A stretch of 64,000 bases of DNA, from the NCBI GenBank assembly GCA_004794655.1, contig SMMW01000046.1:9473501-9537500 (forward strand). Direction: 5' to 3'. This document shows positions 1-11,435 of this stretch, piece by piece. Under the pieces are notes generated by a model. The model ran no database searches and was not told the DNA's origin. It saw nothing but the letters and a program-made list of their open reading frames with translations. The DNA is from Marisa cornuarietis. Lineage: Eukaryota > Mollusca > Gastropoda > Architaenioglossa > Ampullariidae. The first letter of the stretch is position 1. Every line of letters starts with the position of its first letter. The position numbers were made by a program, and so were the translations under genes.

Positions 1-553
1 TAATTTGTTAGATTTGTAAGGATGTCGACAGATAATGTTACTACCGTTTTTCCCCCAAAAGAAGACCGGGTTTTATATTTTTTCTCTAAAACGGGTATTA
101 GCGCTTATTTTAAGTGGATGTCTTACTTTTACATGTAATAAAATCTACATTTATTCAAATACAAAAAAGCTACATTTATCCTAATACTGTCATCTCATCT
201 TCTGGAATTCCGGCCTGAATTTCTTGTGACTCTATTTCCCGTTGAATAATTGTTCGTTCATTTACATGAATGTATTCTAAGAATTTATGTCATAATATTT
301 TATATATATATATATATATATCATTATTTCGTAATTCGATACGTCCCTCCAGTGTTCAACAGACGAACGAAATCCGTCCGTCTGACTTGCGATCCACAAA
401 GCTCATATTTGGGGTAGGGCCTATATCGTGAGCATCCTGGGATACCGTGCTATAAAAGCTCACAACATTATTATTATTACTATAGGGCATATTTTCGGGT
501 TAGGTCTTATTTTCAGGGAAACACGGTAATCTCCTGGAGTGCCGACAGCCTGG
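1..553. other. Non-coding left edge with a LINE-like 3' tail
   Basis: AT-rich with a (TA)n run at 301-322. No exon completing the annexin repeat is visible here. At 449-479 the sequence GTGCTATAAAAGCTC followed by ATTATTATT resembles the 3' end of the LINE tails seen elsewhere in the window. Confidence 0.35.
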
Positions 554-606
554 TTAGATGTCTTGAAATGAGCTAGAACGATTCAATTCATTTTTTTTTT
601 TTTTAC

Positions 607-691
607 CTTTTGTGTAGGACTCTCTCAGTCTGACTATCTTATGATCTGATTTGGTGGCAAGCACCTGCACGACTGCTGGTACATCTCCTCT
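607..691 (-). CDS. Annexin-like gene, repeat 2 exon
   Basis: Acceptor TTTGTTTCTCACAG and donor AAAAG|GTAAAA. It encodes RGDVPAVVQVLATKSDHK and IVRLRESYTK, the helix B-C segment of a second annexin repeat. It ends in phase 1. No continuation was found between 1 and 553. Confidence 0.7.
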
Positions 692-1679
692 CTGTGAGAA
701 ACAAAAGACAAGATCGGTTACTGAGTCGATGACATCAATTAACATCGTCGCGCCTAATGACTAGCAGTCCGCGTTACAACTCTTTTAGACCAACACACCT
801 CTTCCCTACTCTTCAACTATCCAATGAGCTACCAGCATCACACGATGTCGACAGGTAGTCTGCAAAGTGATCTACCTGTAAGGCTGTGTGGATGGCCGCA
901 GGACTGTAACTATCGGGCCCTCCCTTTGCACTCTGTTCCTCCGCACTGCAACCAGAATCTCCGCCGTTCTTCTCGAGAAGTGCGTCGATGAGGACGTGCC
1001 ACTCCTTCCCAAGACTCTTCTTCAGTTCGTCCACCAGATCCTTGTGAGACAATGACGACAGATGAGACCACTGAATATGCATGTAAAGATTGTAACCAGG
1101 TCTATCGTTCTGTCTGAATATACTCAGAAGAATATATACCGGTTACTATTATTAACGATAAGATTAAAACATTTGGGCCCAGTTGCACAGAACAAGTTTA
1201 AAAGAAGCAGCTAGCTTATTCGCCAGATCATCGAACAGACTTTAAACGTGTGGCTACAGATGATCATTAAGGCAAATAGATTAATTACAGAATCATGGAA
1301 CAGTTGATCAACCTACATACCTAGAATGCTATTTTAAAGAAATATACATAGATCATCATTGACCCCACTGCTCACCAGCTCATACAGCTGCTTAAACCTT
1401 TTCTTTATTTGAGTCCTTTGACCTGGCGTTCGTCGAACGAGAGTGCGGATGAAGATGTCATGCGGTGGGGCTGCAAGAAATGTGTCAAAAATTTGACGAG
1501 AGCAAAACCCTTGCGTCACTGGAACAAGTCAAACTGTAGTTAATGACGTGTATGTAGCAAGATTACATTGTAGCTGGTTATGCTAACGGTTCTAAATCGA
1601 AATCAGCGGAAACATTGCTGTGACATACATGCATATACACTCTTTCCATATTTATATATGTATATGTGACGCACGCGTG

Positions 1680-1741
<62 letters not shown>

Positions 1742-2734
1742 TATCCTTTTTTTTAAATTATAACGCTCTTTTTGTCATTGTGGAAACAAAGGAAGGGGGG
1801 ATTGATGTCAATTTTTTTAATTCTAAAAATGTTTGAGAAGAAGGTTTCTAAAATAGAGTAATCTAGTGATAGTCAATGGCTGCGAGGAGGGATATGATGT
1901 TTGTCCGTGTGATCGGACTTTTTTTGGATGGGGTGGGGTGGGGAACTGGTGTTTAACGCCGAGCCAGCGACTAAGACTATTCTACGGCAAAGCAGCCAGT
2001 CCTGTTATCAGATGCCACATGCAGAGAAAGAACAGCCTTCCCGAGACGAGATCTGAACCCAGTGAATGGTCTTTGACCCAGGGGAGATCAGTTTTGTCAT
2101 CCCTTTGAAAAGTTTCAATTTTACTGTCTCGAAATCTTTTGCCTAACCGAGTGTCCTCTCATTAATTTTCAGTTGGTTTTACGAAAATAAGAAGTCTCTA
2201 CTGACGCTGATGGGAATTAAAAAGAGAAAAAGTTAAGCACTTTAAGCGGATGAAGTTTAATAGGAGTCCATTGAAGTATTTCAGTTTGTAAAATAAAAAA
2301 AATGCTAATTAACACCAAAAAACTTGGCAGAAGAAAACAATTTAGTCCATTGCTCTCTAATAGGGAAGTGATGATCCAAGAAAGCAAGACCAAAGAAGTA
2401 GTAATTTGAAAACGCAAACTGCAAGAGTTTTAAAACAGATCCCGACTACATAGCTAGGGATGGATTCATTTTTGGTGCCACCCGCCTACATCCCAGCTCA
2501 GATCTTGTCGACCTCAGCATTATCTCTCAAGACTGTAGGTGCATATTGTTTAAAAAACCTTAAAAGTATGGGTATTCCATAATTTTCTTTTCGCAAGACA
2601 TCTAAGTAAACTTTAATGAAGACGTGTTTGGTCTTACCCAGGACTTTTGCAACTCTGAAGAGCTGTCTTGCGTCAGCCTCGGCCTGGTCAACTTTGACCT
2701 TGTCATCTCCCTGTGAAAGATTATGTCTGTACAT
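607..2734 (-). CDS. Divergent annexin-like protein, partial (3' end beyond left edge)
   Basis: Annexins are cytoplasmic proteins that bind membranes through ~70-residue four- or five-helix repeats. Four minus-strand exons join in perfect phase: 2710-2638 (or from an in-frame ATG at 2734), 1470-1376, 1040-876 and 691-607. Joined, they give repeat 1 (VDQAEADARQLF, then RRTPGQRTQIKKRFKQLYEL, then DLVDELKKSLGKEWHVLIDALL) and most of repeat 2 (YSPAAIHTALQ, then VVQVLATKSDHKIVRLRESY). These match the annexin pattern of an R-x-x-x-QR core, then K-x-LY and DL-x-x-x-LK. The G-x-GTD calcium loop is missing in both repeats: repeat 1 has LAPPHD and repeat 2 has QRGDVP, so classical type II calcium binding is unlikely there. 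An acidic, glycine/serine-rich linker separates the repeats. The remaining repeats must lie left of position 1. The start is uncertain: the ATG at 2734 has a weak context, and upstream exons are possible. Confidence 0.72.
876..1040 (-). CDS. Annexin-like gene, exon closing repeat 1 and opening repeat 2
   Basis: A pyrimidine-rich acceptor ends in CACAAG. The 55 codons begin DLVDELKKSLGKEWHVL. A low-complexity linker (GGDSGCSAEEQSAKGG) follows, then YSPAAIHTALQ of repeat 2. The donor is CAG|GTAGAT, phase 0. Confidence 0.72.
1376..1470 (-). CDS. Annexin-like gene, exon encoding helices B-C of repeat 1
   Basis: Acceptor CATTTCTTGCAG and donor CTG|GTGAGC. It encodes PPHDIFIRTLVRRTPGQR and then TQIKKRFKQLYEL. 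The QR and K-x-LY positions are the most conserved part of the annexin fold. The exon ends in phase 0. Confidence 0.75.
1681..1739. repeat. (TC)n(AC)n compound microsatellite
   Basis: A pure TC run passes directly into a pure AC run. It lies in the annexin intron between exons 2 and 1. Confidence 0.95.
2638..2710 (-). CDS. Annexin-like gene, exon encoding helix A of repeat 1
   Basis: The exon is bounded by an acceptor (TCTTTCACAG, exon starts at 2710) and a donor (GTAAGA just below 2638). It encodes GDDKVKVDQAEADARQLF and ends one base into a codon. That base joins the CC opening the next exon to form Ala. The reading frame stays open through the intron, which explains the longer open frame 2737-2498. 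The splice is preferred because it restores a regular annexin repeat. Confidence 0.7.
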
Positions 2735-3109
2735 CACGTTTTGTGTGGAAATTGTCCGGACACCATGTCTACCTTACCTTCCCCTCCCTTCACTCAATTG
2801 TTGACAAGACTCTGATGATCTTTTGGATAGGATAGATAAGTCGTGATTTACGTCGTGGTAACCCTAGGATGTTTATGCTGTCTTTATGTGTAAAGAGCTA
2901 CTTAGCTTTTTCTTTCTTTTTTCCTCTCTCTTTCTCTTTATCTCACTTACCCAAACGCATACACAAAAACTATTTTTCTCTCACTCCCCTATGTATGTAT
3001 ATATTGTATTGCGTAAGGGGGAAGAGAGAGGGAGGGGGTAGATAGGTAGAAAATCTATGTAACTCTGCGCAATGAGCTTCTGAATGGATACTTGCGAATT
3101 ATAAATGGA

Positions 3110-3165
<56 letters not shown>
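3110..3165. repeat. (CAT)n microsatellite
   Basis: About 18 uninterrupted ATC/CAT units. It produces the spurious poly-Met frame on the minus strand. Confidence 0.95.
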
Positions 3166-3675
3166 AGCCATCTCGGGGCGCCTGTAAGAGAAAGCCCTAT
3201 GCAAGGATTAATAGAAGGATCAGTGATCCCACGTGAAAGGAATAAAAGTACAGGTTTTTTCCATCTAAGGCGGTACAAGCTACATTAATGTGTCAAATAT
3301 TTTTTAAAAAAAGGAAATAGGATCAGGTTATAAAGGAGTCATTTTATGTAAATAACAATTAAAATACCTAATGGAACTTTAGGAGCAAGGATTCAAGTAT
3401 AAAGGTACAAAGCGTGGACATAAGCACGACAAAATATTTGTATGTAATTAATATGCCATATATTTGTACAGATTAATATACCATAAATTTGTAAATGTTA
3501 ACAATTTCAATATTTCAACCAACAAAATTCAGTTTCTTTGTTTTATTTTAATAAACCCTCTTAAAAATACAAAAAGAATATGTTATTAGCTCTGAAAATT
3601 TCCTTGAATAGAAATAAATGAATAAATCGAAAAAAAATGTAAGTCAACGAAACGAGAACTTTCAATTAACCCACA

Positions 3676-3730
3676 GTGAGTGAGTGAGTGAGTGAGTGAG
3701 TGAGTGAGTGAGTGAGTGAGTGAGTGAGTG
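3676..3730. repeat. (GTGA)n tetranucleotide microsatellite
   Basis: About 14 perfect GTGA units in AT-rich intergenic DNA. Confidence 0.95.
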
Positions 3731-4034
3731 AATAATACGTTGCTATAATTTTCTGAAACTTTAATTTTTTTCCCTCTCTGCTCATCCGGAGGTATCTTTT
3801 TTCTCCATTTTTCGAGAATTTCTTTTGCTTCATCATCATCAGTTAAACTGACAGCATCTCAAGTTATCTTGGCTGGCCCACAGTCAGGAAAAGTATTTAA
3901 GTGTTCTCGAAAAATGCATAGTTACAGCTATTCATTTTCGTTCAGTGTGCCTCCAAAGTGTTTCTTATCAGAAGTACTACTTTTTGTTTGCCCAAAATAG
4001 ATGGAGTTGCGGTTTTAACCAAGCCATGCTCACT

Positions 4035-4038
<4 letters not shown>

Positions 4039-4115
<77 letters not shown>
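4039..4115. repeat. (TG)n microsatellite
   Basis: A pure dinucleotide run. It explains the Cys-Val and His-Thr frames around it. Confidence 0.95.
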
Positions 4116-4118
<3 letters not shown>

Positions 4119-5681
4119 ACGAGATAGGTGAGGTTAGAGGGAAAAAGAAGCAGAAAGCACAAAAACAAAGAGAATGGTTGGCACGAAATGAGAAAAATAG
4201 GGGTAGAGGATAGAGTTAGGGGGTGGGTGGATGCAGTCCAGAAGGCAGCAGAGTAAAAGAAAATGAAGATGAACCCCTATTAGACAAAAAGAAAGACTAA
4301 ACATGTAATCAGTGTTAATGTTTTTAATATTCTAAAGCATGTATCAATTCTAATTTTCTTATATTTAAAGCACGTGTCTCAATTCGGCAGAATACATCAG
4401 AGATGGAGAAAACAAACAACTCAAAGCTCAGAATACTTTTATTTTTAAGGCCTTCAGTCCATCACAGTAGGCATAAAGTTACACAACTGATATCAAGCAG
4501 ATGCAATAATTCACACATAATGACGTTGAGTAAGAACTTGTAAAATTTCAATTCCTTGCTAATAGATTTCTCACAAAAACGTCTAAAAGAAAACAAAACC
4601 AAAACCGTTAACTATTTTAAATAGCCCCAATAAAACATAGCAGTTCGACAAGTCTTTAAAACTATAATTCGATGGGCCACATGCAAAAATTTCTGTGAAA
4701 CTGTTCTACGTGTTCAGAAATCCCGTCACATTATGTATTAGGAATATAAACTGCCATTACTCGAAAATACCTATATTTTTTTAAATTCCGTTGTTTAATT
4801 ACATCTTACATTGAGTTAAAAATATGTCAAAATTTATGACGAGTTATATTTGTATTTGCCATTGTATGGTCATTAAACACAACAAGCACACGCTAGCTAT
4901 CAGCAGCCAGGGACTGGATGCAGACAACGTGAGGTGGATTGCAAGCGCTAAGCAATAAGCTATATAAGCTGTTTTAGTAGTTTATGAGCAGCATAGCTGG
5001 CTATGCTGGTTCCTAATGACGAGTTAAGCATCAGGGCCCAGCAGCACAGCCCGTCGCAAGACTGGTATTACAGCAAAGTAACCCCGGAGTAAGCTAGCCC
5101 TGCTTTATTTTCCTGATTTTTCACTGACTACCCAGCTATCTTTTCCCGATGTTTCATGCACCAGCCTTTAGGTCTTTCTCGAGATCTTCGTATTTAATGC
5201 AGGTTAATGCTGATTTTTTTTCAGGGAAGACAGAGAAAAAGATGAACATCCGTTCTGCCGCAAGTGGATTATGCCAGACATGAGCAGGGATGCGAAAAGA
5301 AGTAGATGGCCGATTCGTTGCCTCATAAAAGACATCGAAAAACATTCTTTGAAGGAGACAAGACGAAGCAATCAGAAGTTCATGAATATTCAAACCTCGT
5401 ACACGTTGCTCTCTTCTTCGTCGAAATAAAAAGAAACACGATTGACATGCGCACAAATATTGCGCACTTCCAGTTCCCTACAACGAATGCTAATCACTAA
5501 CCGATGAATCCGCTGAAACATAACTGAGTGCTGCGCCTCGAGTTTCACGACAAAATGTGACTTCGGTAGCCTGGAATGTAATCCTGCTCTTTACAATGCA
5601 GCGTGTTGAAATTATCTGTTCCTGAATTTATTTATGTATTTTTAAAGTGAAAGCTAATACACAAGCTGATAGTCTTGTGAA

Positions 5682-5684
<3 letters not shown>

Positions 5685-5774
<90 letters not shown>
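5685..5774. repeat. (GAT)n microsatellite
   Basis: About 30 perfect GAT units with no interruption. Confidence 0.95.
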
Positions 5775-5777
<3 letters not shown>

Positions 5778-6639
5778 CTATCATAGACTTTTTTGTTGAA
5801 TCTGCGAGATTCTGTTTAGCAGACCCAGATTGTTCTTGATTAAATCAAACGCCAGCTCACCATGGCTATCTTCTCCGCCTCCCGCTCCAAATCCTTCCAC
5901 ACCTTTGTCTCTCCAGGCACAGTTTACAGTTTATGCTTTCTTATCCAAGCGCTCACACCGTAATAAATGCCAGAGTTGTGGGTCAATAAAGCGATTGCTT
6001 GATTCAACCTACGCGTGCGTAGCTACTATGGGTGCAGCACAGCAGGCAATATTTCACACACTGTCATCTTCACACAAAGCATGGAAATCTTATAACTGGT
6101 CGCAGGCCAGAGGACGAGAGTTCTTCACGAAGCACTCAATCGCTGCTCCGGCCTCTGAGGGAAACAGTCACACAAGGGTCTGTACACAATTGTTCCACAC
6201 TTCTCTGGCGCTTGGAGCTCTTCAGGGGAGGAATTTTTGCGTCTGTGGGCCTAAATCTGTTCCTTCTGCAAAGTTCGGTTGTTGTTTTTTTAATACTTGA
6301 ATACTTATCTAAGACAAACAAAGGGATAGAGAAAGAAAGAAGCGAGGAAGTCGGGAAGGTAAAGACCTGAGGGCAACAAACAGGGAGGAAAAGACAGAAA
6401 CAGGGAAGAAGACATGAAAGGAATGCAGGATATAGACAACAAAAGGAAAGAAAGATAAAACGCCGTCTGTAGTACAAAGCCGCTAACAATCATCGTCTGT
6501 TCCTGTCACAAGGAACCGCGTTCGCGAAGTAAGGGAGACAATTCTCTCTCCATCATACTAACTATAAGAAAGTGCGCTCCCCTAGATGTAGTCCGGGTTA
6601 TCGAATTATTTTAGTGTGAAACCGGTTTTCTCGGACAGC

Positions 6640-6850
6640 ATACGCTTACTCGAAGAGAAGCACATCTTAAGGCAAAATAAACGTCTGTTCGCGCACGATA
6701 AACACATGTTTGAGCAAAATAGATATATTTACGGATGACAGAACACGTTTAAACACGGTACGTTCACTGAAAATAAATGTTTCTTGATGTATAATAAATG
6801 CGCAGTTATCAATGAGAAACGCTTTGTGCAAAGGCGCATTGTTAGTATAA
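6640..6850. repeat. Degenerate array related to the 9.2-9.5 kb element
   Basis: Repeated units of the type CACGATAAACACATGTTT and CAAAATAAACGTCTGTTCGC occur every ~21 bp. The left flank (ACGCTTACTCGAAGAGAAGCAC) partly resembles the inverted-repeat end of the 9231-9487 element. The right end is not recognisable. Confidence 0.4.
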
Positions 6851-7134
6851 CTAGTAAGATCGGTCCATGAGAAATGAAAGGTAACGGTACTTTTTTAATT
6901 TAAAAAAAAGACTCGTCGCAAGATCATTCATAGGTCATACATAATGGTCCTGAATCGTCTACAAATATTCGGGTCAAACAATTTGCTAGTCTCTATTTGA
7001 AGACAAAAGTTTCTGACTGGCGAAAACTTCGACTGATGAGCACATAACATGGTCACGTGACTGCTCTGGGTATCGTGTTTGAACAATGTTCCAGCAAACA
7101 TCATTGTCACAGAGACATTTTATAAAATACTCAC

Positions 7135-7291
7135 ATAGTGCGTTATGAAACAAGAACCTGAAGTCGTGGACGGCGAAATCGGCATCGTACTGATATTGGA
7201 ACTGACTTCTCTCCAATCTTGCTAAAGAAATGTCCCGCTCGACGTCAGCTCGCCATTTACCTCTACATTGATTATGTTTAAGTATTTCACT
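7135..7291 (-). CDS. CFAP97-like gene, candidate exon 5
   Basis: The acceptor lies at the end of a (CA)n tract (ACACAG|AGTGAA) and keeps the phase 0 frame of exon 4. It encodes SEILKHNQCRGKWRADV, ERDISLARLERSQFQYQY and DADFAVHDFRFLFHNAL, ending at donor CTAT|GTGAGT in phase 1. No following exon was found. The last ~30 coding bases plus the donor and intron start are duplicated, inverted, at 13975-14052. Confidence 0.42.
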
Positions 7292-10200
7292 CTGTGTGTG
7301 TGTGTGTGTGTGTTAGATATATAAATATATATTGTATGAGATATAATGACAGCAATGGCGGCACTAATCCAAACCTTTGTGTCCTGGAGTTTTGGTAGTG
7401 TTTGAGAGTGGTTGTTTGACTTCCTGTTGCCACCAGGTTTTGATTTCTGAAAGTAGGCAATTCAAATACACAACTAGATTACTTTGGTTCTCTATTCAAA
7501 TATGGATCTTCTTTATACTAACCTTAGTACAAGTGAATATTATAATGTGTTTCATCACTAAAAATTTGCATCTTTTGCTGGAAAGAAGACATTCGACAAT
7601 ATTGTAATATTGGACTTAAAACAATAGTTACAAGGAAAAGTCGGGACGTTTTAATTGAAATGAATATTGTTTACGAATGAGTATAGTTTAGGAACAAGTG
7701 TAGTTGATACTGATCATGCCTTGGAATTCTTTAAGGCGGGAAGACGGTCTTTGTTTTTCCCTTTCGCTTCCTCGTCATCGCTCTCGAAGTCCGACTCATA
7801 CTTATCACCATCGTCGTCGTGGTCTTTCTGAGGACAGACAGCCAGACAAAGAAGCACAACGCCGTGTTTTGGGTTTTTGTTTTTTTGTGTTTTTTTTTTC
7901 CTTTTTGCTTATTTATTATCTGTTACTGATTTTCTGCTTATTTCTCGCGTTACGTTACTGAACTTTACTCCGACGATGAGTTTGTTAACTGTTGCTTCTT
8001 TGTCTCCTACCCCCCTCCCCCAACTCCCACAACATTCCCTCTACGATAACCAAAACAGACTACCCGTGAACGTCAAGAAAAGGAATGAAGGACTGATTAA
8101 CACACGAAAGAAAAAAAAGAAAGACAGAAGATGAGAGACATACTCATGTGTATGTGTGGACATTTGAAAGACCAACACACCCCCGCTCCCTCCTCACCTC
8201 TTTCTTTCTCCTGCGCGGGGTATAATCCTTCGTGGTGTCCGCCCACATCTGCAAATAATACTGATGCCTCTTGTGGTCGTCCTCCTGTAGACAGAGACAT
8301 TAAGTCTGCTCGCACCTTGCTGTTAGCTATAGCTTCTTGTTACAAGTAGCCTGCCTCGTGCTGCCTTGTATTAACCGCCCTCAATCGTCCACACACTACA
8401 GGCCTCGTTAGTGCTAGGCTAGCCCTAGATTACATTTTGTGCTGATAACTTAATTGAGGGAGAGACTATAAAACACGAGACTTCGCCAAAGAGTCGCCAA
8501 TTCCCAGTAGGATTGCTTGCAAAAGCTCTGTCAGTCGTATCCGACAGGCAGTGTACGCTCTGTCGGGTCGGCAAAAGCTGAAGCGAAGCTTGTCACGCGC
8601 CTTTGCGTGACGTACACGTGCGACAGCGAGACTTATTAACCGCGTGAAAGCCTGGGGCTAATAAAGTTCCCATCAGCCATTCACTTGCTGTACTCGGTCC
8701 TGTTATGTAAAGTGTGTGGTGTGGAAGATACCAGTTCATTAATTCATTCATTTTCATCCTTGAGTCACTCACTCTCTCCCTTCCCGGTCCCACATCCCAT
8801 CCATTCCTCACTGTCATCCTTTTAACAACAGTAGGAGTCTTCACAAAGCCTTTTTCTTTTATGGCATTAGGTCGCATACATGCCTTTAAATATATTGCTT
8901 CTTTAAATATTTATTTATTCATTAAATCATTCATTCGTTATCGATGTTGCTTACAATAAAGGCTCAACTCTCTCTCTACCAATCGCCAGAAATGTCCTGA
9001 ATCACCACACCTGTCTCAATCAAGCCTTTCAACTACTGCGCGATCATTCATGGCATCATGCAATCATATTTCCTGGATACACATCCAGGTCATCTAACCA
9101 CTCATCGACCAACGCCACATTCATTCGTGCATCCAAGCGTCAGTCGCTCCTCTCATCATCGCACTTTCTTCTTTCTTCTTCCTTACCCTCTCTTGCTCTC
9201 TCCTCGCACAACCAACGTCCCACAACCTACTTTTACGCGAAGAGGACGTAAGCACGATAAACACGTGTTCACTTGTAATAAACACGTTTCATTCACGATG
9301 AACAATAAACATAGTTCATACAAAATACACATATGTTGTTGCATGATGAACGATTTAAAAGAATAATAAACATTTTGTAAAACGTAAACGTTTGCTAACG
9401 CATGATAAACGATTAGTTTTATGAAGGTGTGTGCATGATAAACATGTGTTTACGCATGACGATCGTGCGTGTCCTCTTTGCGTAAGCAGTATTCAAGGAG
9501 CGTTGACAATAAGATAAGACAGTCTGACCCATTGTCGTATGTTGTAGTAGGGTTTCACTTGTCCCAGGCGCCGCGCTATATCCCAGTTCTCTCGCTGTAT
9601 TCTGTACAACTGTTGCTCCTTGTAAGGCTTATTTAGGCTGCAGCCAAGAGAAAAGAAGTTGGACATGCATAGGCAAAACTTTCTGTTCAGCACACCTCAT
9701 AAAACACGGCAACTGTCTGCTCAGCATGCAACACGCGCTATATTAGACGCATAAATTTGATTGTTGATTACTTTTCGTCGTGACTTTGTTATTGGTGAAG
9801 TTTAAAAAGAAAACTGCACAACTTGTTGTAGTGGCTCTTATTGTACACGCATCACATTAGGTTTGCGGCCTGCGTTATTCAACAGCAAAGGAATGCTCAT
9901 GTGATTCATCGTTCTTATAACAAAAATCCAACGTTTCGTTAAAAAACTGTTCATGATAATTGTATGCTAAAGACGAAAATGAAAAACGTTTTTTCAGTCA
10001 CCAACGCTGCAACAGTTGCCCTACTTAAAATAAAACTTTATAACAGAAACACGTTTTTGCTGGGCGAAAAAAGGATCTGTATTTACAAAGCACCTGTTCC
10101 TTGACTAAAATCTCTTCAGCTCCTAGCTGCTCTTTCTCTTTCTAAAAAAAATCATGACCATGAGTCATTGGCATTAAAAGTGTCTTGTCATGTGTTTTAA

Positions 10201-11361
10201 AAAGATTTTACTCCAATCACTCGTTATGGGTCTACTTGACTAACATGCACACCACACCCATTATAGCTACCATTCACTTTAGCCGTTTCATTGTAAATTA
10301 TATTTAATGTCCACACCTAGCACCGACCGCTTCTTGATCTCAGGCTGACGACAGACTAGTTCCCGTCTTACCTGCGCGGACTGGAATGGCTGCTGTTGTC
10401 CACACTGGCTCCGCGTCTCTCGAAGATCTGCTTCCGTTTCTTGATCAACAATTCATTCTCGTACTTGATTCTCGTCAGGTTCTCCATCTCCAGCTGCAGC
10501 ACGTCCAGCAAACACACAGGAAGTGACAACACAGACATTTGACGTCAAAGCACAAATATTTAACGTCACAACACAGATGGCATCTGGCGTCACAAGGCAG
10601 AAGCCCTTTGGCGTCACTACGCAGACGTTATTTAATGGCACAACACCCATGGCATGTGACGTACAAAACGCACTGACATTTCGTTTTACAAACATCTACG
10701 CTAATCTTTGTCATATTCTTTGCAACTCTGCAGGCGGCGGTAATTAACATGATAACATATTGAAACTGATTCATTACACGCTAGAAATCAGTAGACTGGT
10801 AGTTTAAGAACAACCCCAAAGACGTACGAACCGATAAAATTAATTTTGCTTAAGGAAAATAACTCAGATTCGTTCAACCAGTGTGGCAAAAGTTCACGTT
10901 GAAATACATTTTCGTTTGGTTACCCATTGAAGGTTCGAGTTCTACCACCTCTAGCACTTCTCACCCAACCACAACAAGTCACTAGGTACAAGGCACACGG
11001 GGGACACATTTTCTTACCTGCTTTTGCTTTAAACGAACAATAAGATGTGGATATCGTCGGGGCTCGCAGTTGTCGACCCCTGCATTCATATCTTGAACCT
11101 GTGGACAGATCAAACCAAGATAACTGTTATTCACTGATAAAGGTGATGTGTTGCATCACAACACAATAAAACTAGCTTGTAAACTGTCTACTAGGCTGTA
11201 GATCGCATATATGCTGATGGCATTCATCCTGTTGTCAACATGAGCAGCTACACTAACAGGGATCACAATCAACTCTTTGCTTTTGAGACCAGCTGTGTGT
11301 TTTTTTCTTACACCCTGCCTTTGATGGTGGTGTAAATCGGTATATAAATCAACTTTTTATT

Positions 11362-11435
<74 letters not shown>

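Larger units (their letters stand above)
2740..7134. other. Intergenic or intronic DNA between the annexin-like and CFAP97-like genes
   Basis: Mostly AT-rich non-coding DNA with microsatellites. At 6640-6850 there is a degenerate array of a ~21-bp AAATAAACRYRTKT-like unit, the same type as the element at 9231-9487. A short open stretch at 5209-5162 (IKYEDLEKDLKAG) recalls the sulfotransferase Y-E-D-L-x-K-D-L motif. It cannot be joined to anything, so it is not called. Confidence 0.4.

Noticed and set aside
3945..4168. Cys-Val and His-Thr frames over the (TG)n run, and similar frames at 15, 24, 25.6, 32.1 and 37.3 kb
   Set aside because: Products of dinucleotide microsatellites.
5154..5456. 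Minus-strand frame with IKYEDLEKDLKAG, resembling the sulfotransferase Y-E-D-L motif
   Set aside because: Too short, no PAPS-binding site, and no splice partner in a consistent phase.
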